Assembly: GCF_029867415.1 (NCBI RefSeq)
Contig: NC_081185.1
Location: 118,399,987 to 118,463,986 of the forward strand
Direction of reading: 5' to 3'
Source: Vicia villosa
Lineage: Eukaryota > Streptophyta > Magnoliopsida > Fabales > Fabaceae
DNA length: 64,000 bases
Positions 45,553-56,430 of the stretch are shown here, one piece after another (the stretch's first letter is position 1; the number at the start of each line of letters is the position of its first letter). Under the pieces are notes generated by a model that did no database searches, was not told where the DNA came from, and was given only the letters and a program-made list of their open reading frames with translations. Both the position numbers and the translations under genes were made by a program.

Positions 45553-46098
45553 ATGGTGAGCTTGATTCTCGAAGAAAGACGTTCAAAGACAAAAATCAGA
45601 TTTCTTCAGACTAAGGCGCGACCAAATCACTTTCTAATGTTGCTATCTAAATTCCTAAAGATCCTTGAAAACATTGCATCTGCATTCATAACATCGCATC
45701 ACAGGTTTCTACCACAGGTTTCTCACCTCCTCACTGTTTATTCCAACATCATGAATCTCAAGCAATCAGTCAAAAATCTTCAGGCTCAGAACAACCAGTT
45801 CCAAAAAATAATCCTTCACTTGGCCAAGGGGCAAGAAGAATTGAAGGCACTTCTGATCAAGAAGGAGAAGAATCAACATAAGCATCAAGGTGGTCAAGAT
45901 AATAAGAGATCCAAGCCTAAGCGGTCATTTACTCCATTACATATACCGCTGTCTCAAGTTCTCCAACAACTGCTCGATCAGAACTTGATAACTCTATTAC
46001 CTCCATATTCATTTCCTACTAAGACTGTTCCTGGGTACAAGTATCATGCGAGGTGTGCATATCACTCTGATAGTCCTGGTCATGATACAAATAGTTGA
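45553..46098 (+). pseudogene. gag: Truncated Ogre-type gag remnant
   Basis: 181 codons from ATG 45553. A Gln/Lys-rich coiled-coil-like part (NLQAQNNQFQKIILHLAKGQ) is followed by the conserved gag C-terminus: IPLSQVLQQLLDQNLI, then YHARCAYHSDSPGHD. The zinc motif CX2HX6HX4C loses its last ligand: TGA at 46096-46098 replaces the expected Cys codon. The same frame then continues with WSLKNKIQDMIDAGEIEF to TAA at 46213. The N-terminal capsid region is not recognisable upstream. Because the element is so young, this defect was probably already present in its mobile source copy. Confidence 0.75.
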
Positions 46099-46215
46099 TG
46101 GTCGTTGAAAAACAAGATTCAAGACATGATCGATGCTGGAGAAATTGAATTCAACCATCCGAGAACTCCTGTGGTGATCACCGCTCCTATGCCTAATCAC
46201 GACAAGACTGATTAA

Positions 46216-48390
46216 TGTCTAAGTGGATGAACTTTTAATCATTAGATTTACTTTCATGCGCAAATTTTATTATGTTTGTTTAAACATTCGAATCATGATA
46301 GACATTATCTGTTTTAATAATTATCATCAGTGCATTGCATATGTTTGTCTTGAATACATTATTTCGTTATCACTCATTTTAAATTGTGTATCTACTTTGC
46401 ATATGTTTTGTGTTTATTCAACTCCTGCTAAGCTGTAATCCTTTTGAGGGAGGATGACGAAAACGATACCGCAATCTTATACAGTATGCTTTTGAACGGA
46501 CTTTGTTGACGATGTATAGGCATTGTTTCAATTCCTAAACAGTGGAGATATAAGGATGTTAATCCCTCGTTAACCCCTTTGAGCCTAAGAAGTAGAAGTT
46601 TCTTTCTTGTGCTAATTAAAACCCTTGATCATAACCTGGGGCAGGGTAGTTCTCAGTTAATTTGGTTGTGCATTCTATTTTAAGAGAATCATTCAGTACA
46701 CCTTTCAACAAAGGTTTCAATCACAAGCGTTCATCCGCACACATCAAAGAAGTGTTGGAGATGTCAATCAAAAGACAATGACGGTTCATCAATCATCAAA
46801 CAAGGCAGTCAATATCTTTCAAAAAGAAAAAAATGGAGAAAACATGTATACAAAAAAAAAAGCCTGCTAAGTCAAAAATCAAAAAGAAGACTTAGGCAAA
46901 AATCAAGGCGTCCCGCTGACTGTAAGCTCAAAAGAGACAGTTTAGGCAAAAGTTAGGGATATCAAAAAGATGAAAAAAGAAGTCAATAAATTCTTGAACA
47001 ACTCAAAGTAGTGACTACCAAAAGGAAGAAGTGATTGCCATCTCAAAGGTTCTCTCTGCTTGTGAACCATCATCATTATCAAAGGTGCAAATCCAAAAGT
47101 CTCTTGGAACCTGAATGCATAAGTTGAATCAACTGAGTTTAGGATTGAAGATCATCACGAAGAGGGGTGGGTACAATCAAATTTTAAGCCTTTATCTTTG
47201 TTTCTTAAACCGTGAACTAAGCCACGTTACAACCCTTGAAAGTCCTAATTGAAGCATGGTTAGTTCGAAAGCATACTGTCACCAAAAAGGTATCCCGACT
47301 CCTTAAGGTTTACTACAAATGTTAAGTTGATATCCTGTTTTTTACAAACATCATGTTTTTATAAATATCACGCTTTTACATCTCATGCTAATGATTTTCA
47401 AAAAACTCAAGACAAACGTATGCATTGCATCTCATGAATTCATTATTAAACATATTCTGCTACATAATTTCAAATGTTAGCGTCAGAATAAATTTGCACA
47501 GGGTATGGCTAATGACTGAAAGTTATCCCGACAAACAAAATTACTCCAAGAAGCCATGTCTCTTACGTATACAAGGGGCATGACATGTTTTGTCCAATCA
47601 ATCTGGGGCAATCAAGTCAAGATTCCGAGAATCTCTCATGGATGCTCGAACAATCAGGGGCATGCATCCAAGTATATCTAAAGCTACTCCCCAATCAACG
47701 TGAGACATTGTCATGAGCCTATGATTACTGGGGGCATATCGCCCATAGTAAACACCTCATAAAGTCCTCGCGAGGCGAATCTTTCCAAAGTTCCTACTAA
47801 CTGGGGCAAATCTATGCAAGTCCAGTTCAACATCTTGATCAATACTCACTGGCGTGTCTTAAATCAAGTAGTAAGTTACTATGATACTGGGGGCAACTTT
47901 CAAGACACCCGCATCTCCCCACAGAGCCACGTTCATAAGATCATATCCCCACAGAGTAATCATTAAGAAGATATCTTCAAACATACTCGTCCTGACAAAG
48001 ACATGGCTCCCCAACAGAGCTTACATCTTCAACACTACCGGTCATCCAACATGTTGCTCTTCTCCAACATGGTTTATCAATATCTCTAAATCAGGGTACA
48101 TCAAACTACTGATCATCCCCAAGCTGAAGTCATAAATCCCCAGCTAAACATCTTCAAGACAAGACCAGACGTCAAAATCACAAAGACATAGAGATTTATT
48201 TTCTCGAAAAAGACAACATAAATCATATTTCGCATACCATACGGCACAAACATATTCATACATCGCATACATCACCTCATAAACATACAAAGTCTCTCCT
48301 TTATTTTGAGGTACTCATTACATAACACATGCATCATGACATAAGAAAACTAACCTCTACTTTTCAGGATACTACTACCTCTATTTCCAA
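46216..48390 (+). other. Non-coding internal region of the Ogre-like element
   Basis: No open frame with a pol domain. Between 47570 and 47900 a series of (C/A)TGGGG(G)CA phrases (about 47573, 47602, 47655, 47728, 47802, 47885) resembles the purine tract before the 3' LTR. Repeated TCCCCACAGAG phrases occupy about 47914-48020. Sequence from 48140 to 48390 is AT-rich. Confidence 0.6.
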
Positions 48391-48392
48391 GT

Positions 48393-48870
48393 ATTAAGTC
48401 GACACCTTTGACGGTTCCTTAATATATCAAGAGTTAAGTCGATACCTTTGACGGTTCCTTAACAACCCACATCAAGAGTTAAGTCGACACCTTTGACGGT
48501 TCCTTAACGACATACTTCAGATATAAGTCGACACCTTTGACGGTTCCTTATACAATCTATCTACATATCTGAGTCGATACCTTTGACGGTGCCTCAATGA
48601 TATGCTTCAGAGTTAAGTCGATACCTTTGACGGTTCCTTAACAACCCACATCAAGAGTTAAGTCGACACCTTTGACGGTTCCTTAACGACATACTTCAGA
48701 TATAAGTCGACACCTTTGACGGTTCCTTATACAATCTATCCGCATATCTGAGTCGATACCTTTGACGGTGCCTCAATAATATGCTTCAAATTTAAGTCGA
48801 TACCTTTGACGGTTCCTTAAATAACCCAACACAGATTTGAGTCGATACCTTTGACGGTTCCTCAACATTC
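48393..48870 (+). repeat. Tandem array of 11 hairpin-forming units of about 45 bp
   Basis: Each unit has the core TCGAYACCTTTGACGGTTCC flanked by short arms that are complementary to each other. Arm pairs vary between units yet remain paired: TATTAAG/CTTAATA, GTTAAG/CTTAAC, TATAAG/CTTATA, TGAG/CTCA, ATTTAAG/CTTAAAT and TTGAG/CTCAA. Inside, ACC and GGT can pair around TTTGAC. Units 2-5 and 6-9 form a higher-order repeat of 180 bp. The array lies about 0.2 kb before the 3' LTR. Tandem arrays in this region are known for Ogre elements; the covarying arms I infer from this sequence. Confidence 0.9.
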
Positions 48871-49073
48871 AAAAGAGGGAAGACAGCAAAAGCAGAAATT
48901 GCGTAACAATCTATACTCCAACAGCTATCAGATGGCATCTACAAGCCCATCTCCGACAAAAGTCCCTATTTCTAATAGGGCAAATTTCTTGGTATTCTAG
49001 TGTTCAATCACCTTCTACCTTCAGATACCGACTGGCATACTAACCATTCTACATCTTCAGGTTTAAGATAATT

Positions 49074-49086
49074 GAACAGGGGCAGC
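49074..49086 (+). other. Polypurine tract of the Ogre-like element
   Basis: AACAGGGGCAGC directly precedes the 3' LTR at 49087. It is short and interrupted by C, as is common in Ogre elements. The stretch 48871-49073 has no gene. Confidence 0.6.
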
Positions 49087-52000
49087 TGTCATACCCCAAA
49101 ATTTGCCCTCCCGATTTTACTTCTACTCTGCATTTATGTGCATTTTTCCATTAAAACATTAACATATCCTTGCATTCATTATGCGCATTTTTATTCAGTT
49201 AATAATGATTTCTGTTTATTTTACTTTTGTTCGATTTGAATTTAAAAATAGTGTTACTAAATCATATTATCTGTTTTTTATTTTTATATATACTTCTAGG
49301 GGAGGTGTAAATGCCAAAGGGATTTTCAAGCCCAAATGTAAAAGCCCAAATGGCACATTAGAAAGACCTAAATTTCTTTTGTTATAAATAGGATAATAAG
49401 AAACCCTTATGGGGGACTTTTTTTCGGGGGACGTACAAAATTTTCCATGAACACTTTTCCAACCCTAACTTATTCTCTACCGACACTTTCATTCACATTG
49501 TGACTAACCATTAACCCTTATACAGTTTCCAGTCATATTTTCTCACAATTATATCTCCATCGTGTACATATTTTACAGCATTGGCTCCTATTAGAAAGGT
49601 CCCGTAAAAATCCAGCCATTACTTTTCTCTGAAAATCAAAACAAAAGCCTTTCTTTCACGTGTATATGTTTCTTACTATCATCACCCTTTTATACTAGTA
49701 TCACATAAATAAACTCAACACCGACGCGAATCTACGTCTTCTCAGCATCAGCTCTTCAGCCGTAGATCCGTTCCATACGTCACGCCACTGAACAACCAAA
49801 CCATTAACCATCGCGAAGACCGCATCAACAAGCTCAGCAACAACAAACCTGCAGATTGGAACAATCATGACCGGAATTTCAAATATAAACAACACAAACT
49901 AATTCAATTTAATTTCTTGAGTGATCTCATTATTATTGTTGTTTGTTTTACAGGAAGAAGAAGTCGAACCGCAACCTACAAAGAAAACTGAACGCAAGTC
50001 TGTGACCATGGTGGCAGCCACCGGTCACGTCATCACTGCCGATGCCAATCGCCTCCATGAACGACCGCCGCTAACTATCTTCACGCTCTGATGCATCACC
50101 GGCGCGATTTATACCGAAGCATCTCTTTCACGGCATCACAAACCTGTTACCAACGCGGATCCAAATGAAGAATCGGACGGAACAATCTGACCGAAACACC
50201 GCCACGAATCCTTCCGCATTCCCACCGGCAATATTCCAGCCCCCACGCGAACATCACCACGCAGCATCAGCACCAGACCCATGCCCAGATCGCAACGGTG
50301 CGACCTGCGATCTCTCTTTCCGCTGTTTCCGTCGTTTTGAAGTCGCAAGAAGGGAATGAGGAGATACTGTGAGTTTCAGGTATTCTATTTCATACTTTTG
50401 ATTTCTTTTTATTTACTTGCCTCGTGTTATTTAATTGGTGTTCCTCTTATAAGTTGAAAAGTCTAAAGAAAACTTACTTTTGTTTTTAATATTTCACGTT
50501 TTTTCTAACGTGTGGTGAAGTAAGATGTCTGGGGACCCAGTCTTCAATTTCAAATTCTCTTTACTGTTTATTTTCATTTAATCATCATTAGAATTATGGT
50601 AGGAACGAATGGACTTTTTTTTTCATATTTAAAATTAATCTCATGGTAATATATATACTCCTTTTCAATCTTCATTTTTGTTTTATTTTAATCGTTTATA
50701 TTTACGGTAATTATTGTTATTAGAAAATTATAATAAATAAACACTAAAAAAAATGTTTTTTCTTTTACTTAAAACTAAGAAATTTTTCATTTAGATTTTA
50801 TTTAGGATTTCAATAATGGTAGTTAGCATTTGTTTAGAGATTAATAGCTTTGTTATTCCGTATTAATTTTTTATTAAACATTGTTCATATTCTTATCATC
50901 ATCAGGCATTAGTGTACGCATATCCGTTGCTAACACTTTCTTGTTTTTGCGAGTACATTCGAGCTGTTCATATATTCTCGTGGATATTTGCAAATTCATC
51001 CTCAATCTCCTCCACTAATCTCGTTAATTCCAAATCTAAGGATTCAGAGAATGCAACACACCATAGACCTTCAAAAATCATCACACTCAATTACACCCCC
51101 ATATTTTAGGTTTTGTAATCAAACATTGAATTTCTTCATTGCGATTCTCTTCTCTCCTTTGCGCAAAATTTCAGGGTTACTTCAAGATCCTCCGACTACG
51201 CGCCTGATTAAAACACGAAGCTAAGTATTCATTTAAATTTCAAAGTCTATTTTGTTTTCTTTTGATTTTAGGGTTTGCCCTTATATTTCTGAACTGTGCA
51301 TACATTCACTCCTTCTATTTTTCTGCCTTTGCCTCTTTTCAGGGTTAACCTTAAGGCATCCTCCGACTATCAATCACGTCAGATCAAATGCAAAAAGCTA
51401 AGTGCCCTTCATTTAATTATTTATTTCAAATTATTGTCTCGACCTTCTTATTTTAGGGTTAGAAACGTTCGCCTCTGAATTAGCCATACACTCACCCTAT
51501 TTTTGTTTGCCTTTTCCAGGGTTTGTCAAATTGACATAGCCACGAGTTTGGTAACCCTAAACCCTAACCTTTTATTTATTTATTTATTTTTTTTTAATTA
51601 TTACTTGTGTCAAACCCTATTAAGGGATCCGCTGGTTACAATTTCCCTCCCCCATATTACTGTTTCTTGCCTTATACTATCAGCGTGGTTAGTAAAATAG
51701 GGAGTGGCAACCATGAATTGAATTTAGAATCGCTAATTTATAAGATAATATAATTAAATATAATCACGTGATTGGTGCACACACGCACGCTTTTGGGTAA
51801 CCTCTCTCTGTTGCCTTGTTGCCTTGTTGCCTGTTGCTTTGTTGCCTGTTGCCTTGTGTTTTTTGCAGAATAAGTCAAGTCCCTCGAATACGAGGATACC
51901 TCAGCCATGTTGCCTCGATAAAAAGGTCACGACCCTAAATGATGCTGCCTTCGATACACAAATGACCTTGACCCTCGGAAGTTGCCTACGGAAAAAGGCT

Positions 52001-52556
52001 GAGGTATCTTCTGGTTGCCTAATGAAAAATGGCTTATTCTGATCCTTGCCTTAGATTACCTGCCCTTCTATGGCATGGGACAGTCTTATGGCAAAGGATG
52101 CTTCGACGACCCTTCAACCTCCAAACGAAAGGCTTCCTGCCCTCTTATGGCAAGGATAGACCCTTTCATTCTGAAAGGCTAAAAAGAGACCTATCATCTG
52201 AGTTTAAGGTAATTGCCCCTAATTGCCTTGCAATGCTCAAACTTTCACTATATTCTTTCTCATAATTTTTCAAAAGGGCTACGCTCATTTACGAGCTAAA
52301 GTCCCTATCTCTTTCATCTACATTTTCTAAACAAATGAGCAAGCAAAGCAATTAAGAGCCCATGGAAAACCATGGATGCAAAGGGTGCCTTACACCTTCC
52401 CTTTGCATAAATTACCCCCCGAACTTAGATTTCTTTAAAAGGTTTTTTTCTGTTTCTTTTTGCCTTTCTGATTTAGTTTGGATAAAATAAAAGTCGGTGG
52501 CGACTCTTGCTTACCGCGACATTCCGATTAATAAAAAGTCAGTTCACCGTATTACA
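49087..52556 (+). repeat. 3' LTR of the Ogre-like element
   Basis: 3,470 bp, nearly identical to the 5' LTR. Differences noticed: A/G at 42310 versus 50309, C/T at 44335 versus 52337, and T/A-run changes near 42610/50614 and 43585/51587. It retains the 37-bp segment lost from the 5' LTR at the LINE insertion. Confidence 0.93.
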
Positions 52557-52806
52557 CCTTCATACTACAACTTTTAAAGAGAAAATTGTAAACTCTCTCT
52601 CAATTGCAACTTTTGAACGGAGAAATTGCAAACCCTCTCTCAACGGCAATTTTGAACGGGAAAATTACAAACCCTCTCTAAACTACAAAATTTGTACGAA
52701 AAATTGCAAACACTCTCAACAAACTATTTTTGAACGGAAAAATAGAAAACCCTTTCAACAAACTATTTTTGAACGAAAAATTAGAAAACACTCTCTCGAC
52801 ACATAA
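52557..52806. repeat. Degenerate 39-bp tandem repeat at the insertion site
   Basis: Six imperfect units of the pattern TTTGAACGGAAAAATTGCAA then ACCCTCTCTCAAC. One further partial unit lies left of the element (40162-40194), so the Ogre-like element integrated inside this array. Confidence 0.8.
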
Positions 52807-53340
52807 TTGCCTAAATCCCCAATACATCCAAAAATACTACATTTTTTGTTGTACATATTTACAAAACAATATACACTACCGATTAGGAATTTGGTGGAGA
52901 GGGTTTGGTGCGCAGATAATTGTCAAAAGATTTCTCCTTCCTGATTAACTTTAACAAGCAAATTAAACATTTGTCTGTGCCTGTGATCTTATCAAATTAT
53001 TACAAATTAATAAACTAATACCGTATAAGATGCAAATTTTTATCATTTTTTAACAATATAGAGGAAAAATAAGATCTAAATTGAATCATATTTACGGAAG
53101 AAAACAATAAAAAGGAAAAACGATACCTAACAAGAATTATATCAAATGAAAGAAAATAATAAAAAGGAAAAAAGAGATCTAAAAAGAATAACATAAAAGA
53201 AAGGAAAACAATAAAGACGAAAAATGAGATCTAAATAGAATCATGTGAAATTGACAGACATGGGAGAAAGGAGAGAAAAAACTTTTTACTGGTTGAGATA
53301 AATCGTTGAAAAGCTGTAAAAGAAATTATCAGATTACCTA
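52807..53340. repeat. AT-rich spacer with a degenerate tandem repeat of about 53 bp
   Basis: About 53055-53255 holds four units of GAAAAA(T/C)GAGATCTAAA...GAAAACAATAAAAAG. No gene. Confidence 0.7.
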
Positions 53341-53344
53341 AATA

Positions 53345-53560
53345 AGAGTTAACCGATGCTCCATGACTAGAACCACATGAGTATTAAATTGATGTTCCAC
53401 AACAGGAACCACATGAGGAGTAAATTGATCATCCACGATTGGAATCACATGTGTCGCATTGCCGAAATTATTATAGGAGTCAGAATCAGGAGTAAGTAGT
53501 TCTCAATGACTGGAACCACTAGAGGACAAAATTAATGTTCCAAGACTAGATCTGCGGTAA
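53345..53560. repeat. Degenerate tandem repeat, about 36-43-bp units
   Basis: The phrase GATGTTCCACAACAGGAACC then ACATGAGGAGTAAATT recurs about five times with much variation. No open frame of note. Confidence 0.6.
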
Positions 53561-53564
53561 TAGT

Positions 53565-54047
53565 AAACACTCCATTGTGAGAAATCAAGTTTCTAAGAAT
53601 ATGCAAGAACATAAGAGTTGTGGATCATTAGATTGTGTTACCATTTGTGCTAAACTGTTGATGTTTCAATCTTCTTTTTAGAAGCAATATCTTGTAAACA
53701 TTACCATTTGTAAATCTGTTGAGATTTATATTCCTCAAGTGACTAGATAGTTAGTATGTATACTTGAGAGGACTCAAGTGTCTTTCTAGATTCTTAGAGG
53801 TTGTTTGTAATCTTTAAATATTAATGGATTAAGTCATTTTCTAAGGCGAATTCACCTTGGGGGTGGACATGATTAGCCTTTTCTAAGGAGAACTTGGATA
53901 ACCGAAAGTCTTCTTCTTCTTCTTCTTCTTCTTCTGTTTAACTATCTCATTAACTTTTGTGAAAGGTATTTCAAAGATTACAAGTTTTAGAAAACCCAAT
54001 TCTAACCTTGCTTTCTTGTGTTTTCCTCTACCTTCACTATTGTACTT
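53565..54047 (+). repeat. Decayed sirevirus LTR remnant
   Basis: It shows the same order of phrases as the 3' half of the sirevirus 1 LTR: a GAGGTTGTTTGTAATC-like segment, ATTAATGGATTAAGTC, GGGGGTGGACATGATTAG, and an end AAACCCAATTCTAACC...CTCTACCTTCA (compare CTATCCTTCA). A (CTT)n run lies at about 53908-53934. Heavily diverged; limits approximate. Confidence 0.45.
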
Positions 54048-54375
54048 TATTTTTGTCTTCTAGCGCTTCCCACTCTTATCTTTTGATTCAAATGAAATTC
54101 TCTTCTTAGCATAGCAAAGATTATATCCAATGCTTCCATCATTCCACATTTGCCCTAGAAACCAACAGGATTCATCATACTCTTTCCCTTAGCCAAGTGC
54201 AACTCTTGCTTCAGATTGTGTTCCTCGCTGCAGATCATTACAGTCTTGCCTCCACACAACATAAATAACCTTGAAACATGTAAAAACACATCAAAACAAT
54301 GAAAGGGAGCACTTGTTGTGCTCCGAGCTAAAACAACTAAAAACCAATAAAACATTAATCAAAAGCTATTAACTA
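54048..54375. other. Spacer without recognisable gene
   Basis: A short minus-strand frame (54155-54355) has no domain. Nothing else supported. Confidence 0.5.
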
Positions 54376-54380
54376 CTAAA

Positions 54381-55927
54381 TGTTAGACGCTGGCCTAAAG
54401 ATCTAGAGGGGGGGGGGGGGGGTGAATAGATCTCACTAAGTTTTTACGGATTTTTCTACTGACTCGAGCGAAAGCGGTTCTGAATCGACTTGCGTCTATT
54501 CCGGACCGCTATTGCAAAGGTCGTATGTGTTTCAAAACCAAAAAGTAAGTGGAATTGATGGTGAAGTAATATGATGGCTAACCAATACGTTTAACAACTG
54601 AAAACCAATTAACTTCTAGATTGACAACTTTGATTTGCAATGCAGTAAGATTGGATTAAGCAAAAACACAAACACTTGGTGATACGTTCAAATTGATAGT
54701 GATTCAAGTTGTGGTGAATTGTGATGTTTGTGCAGAACTTTAATTCACAATTTTAACACTTGAATCGTTGATCAATTTTGCACTTATAACCAATTATGAA
54801 CAGAAAGTAAAAGAGAAAGTAAAAGCGACAAGAACACGATATTTGTTTAGGCAGTTCGTCGATCGTCCTCGCTACGACTACGTCTGCCCCCAATTCCAAA
54901 TTGAAATTGGGTAATCTTTCATTAATGTTGAAAGTAGTATATACAAAGAAGATAACAAAGCGATAAACGATAAACCAATTATGTCGATCCTTTGAATCTT
55001 CTTCCCCCTTAATCTTGAGCCAGATCAAGGTTATCCAAGAGCTTCACTTTGATTCCCTTCTGCAGTGTCTTGATTCCTTGAACTCCCCGTTCCTCAATCG
55101 TTACACTCAGCCGAATCCTCAATGAACGCCTCTTGATAAAAACCCCCAAGAACCACCCGTCGTGGAGGACAAAACCCGCAGATTTTATTCACCAACAAAC
55201 CCCACAAACCTTCACCCACTAGGAATCTTCAATTCCGTTCCATGGACGTTATCGAACTCATCACTAACCCGCAACGCAAGAATGATTATGTGTAATTGTG
55301 TTGGAGATGATGAAGAACGAAGATGAGAAGCGTTTGTGTATCTTTCAGTCGTTGGTGTTCCTTGAATAATTACCCTTGCACAATATATATGATTGCATAA
55401 CAGTTAGAACCAAGAAAAACTGATTTTTGAACTTTCTTGATCAGTTAGGTCGACCACTTGTAGTGCTTAGGTCGACCTAACAGAGCTTGCAGAATTTTGC
55501 TCCCAGTTAGGTCGACCTGTTGAAGGAGTAGGTCGACCAGAATCCTCTTCTGATGCATTCTGGGGACATTTTCACAGATTAGGTCGACCTAGTTGATGTG
55601 TAGGTCGACCTAACAGGCTGGTATGTAGAATTCATCAATTTAGGTCGACCTAAATGATGTGTGAGTCGACCTAGCAGGGATATATGAATTTTTCTCCATT
55701 TTAGGTCGACCTGGGTTGATGGTAGGTCGACCTAACTGCTGTTTTTCTGCATTCTTCTTGTTTTGCTTGTGTTGAGGCAACCTATAAACATATAAACATA
55801 ATGGGTTGACCTATGAGAGATCAATGCTTGCTTTTCTTTAAGTTTTCTGCTTCCGTCTTGTTGTTTGAATGCTTATTTGAGTTTGCCATGAATCAAAAAC
55901 ATCTTTGAGTGTAATCTTGTATTCACA
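54381..55927 (-). repeat. 3' LTR of sirevirus 2
   Basis: 1,547 bp; on the minus strand it starts TGTGAATACAAGATTACACT and ends ...GGCCAGCGTCTAACA. A run of 15 G (plus strand, 54408-54422) is the main difference from the 5' LTR. A TATA-like TATATATT (minus strand, about 55385-55392) lies just downstream, in transcription sense, of a GTCGACC palindrome array. Confidence 0.93.
55443..55735. repeat. Array of paired AGGTCGACCT palindromes in sirevirus 2 3' LTR
   Basis: Ten GTCGACC sites in five pairs (about 55446/55470, 55506/55530, 55580/55602, 55641/55663, 55704/55722), each pair within a unit of about 60 bp. Most are the perfect palindrome AGGTCGACCT. They lie upstream of the TATA-like box in transcription sense, so they belong to U3. 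Palindromic repeats in U3 have been reported for other sireviruses. Confidence 0.85.
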
Positions 55928-56430
55928 TACTCCCCCTTTTTGATGATGGCAAACCATTCGTCTAAGCTTTGGTAGTATATGATAAAGACTCAACAGAGCT
56001 CCCCCATACATCCAGCATCTATCTCTCAACAGGGCAATCTCTCAACAAAGCTCCCCCGTACATCCAGCATCTATCTCCCCCTTTGTCAACATCAAAAAGA
56101 GAAAACAGGAGAATAGGAGAGTAACAAGAGAACCATAGATAATAATGCTAGCATGTACAGTATAGTAGGTAAAAGGTAGTTAATGATAGAATGAGACACA
56201 TATGTGAGCAGGAGCAGTTTTTATGCATGAAGTCACTATAAGCATGTTAATTGATAGCATATTATAGTATCAATAATATTTTTGGAAGTGAACAACAATT
56301 ACGTTACCGCTTTTTCAATATGACGCCTGGCTTGATGATGAACTACCTTTATGCTAAGAAAAAAATGTTAGCAAGACAAATAGATATATACATAAAGTAA
56401 AGAAATAATATTAAGAGAAAACAAACGTAA
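55928..56430 (-). other. 3' non-coding region and purine tracts of sirevirus 2
   Basis: On the minus strand the tract CATCAAAAAGGGGGAGTA abuts the 3' LTR. Further GGGGGAG tracts lie near 56000, 56053 and 56079. No gene between pol and the LTR. Confidence 0.8.

Larger units (their letters stand above)
40195..52556 (+). mobile_element. Young non-autonomous Ogre-like Ty3/gypsy element
   Basis: 12,362 bp flanked by CCTTC (40190-40194, 52557-52561). LTRs are 40195-44554 and 49087-52556. The primer site at 44559 is of the tRNA-Arg type used by Ogre elements. A purine tract precedes the 3' LTR. The internal region of 4.5 kb holds only a gag remnant with the Ogre-type CxxH zinc motif; there is no protease, reverse transcriptase, RNase H or integrase, so mobility needed helper proteins. 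The LTRs differ by only about three substitutions plus small homopolymer changes over 3.4 kb, so insertion was very recent. The 5' LTR later received a LINE fragment. Confidence 0.9.

Noticed and set aside
48393..48870. CRISPR-like regular repeat array
   Set aside because: Plant nuclear context, repeats and intervening segments both derive from one 45-bp unit, and the array lies inside a retrotransposon.
53908..53934. (CTT)n run as a coding Ser/Leu-rich tract
   Set aside because: A simple microsatellite within a decayed LTR; no surrounding reading frame.
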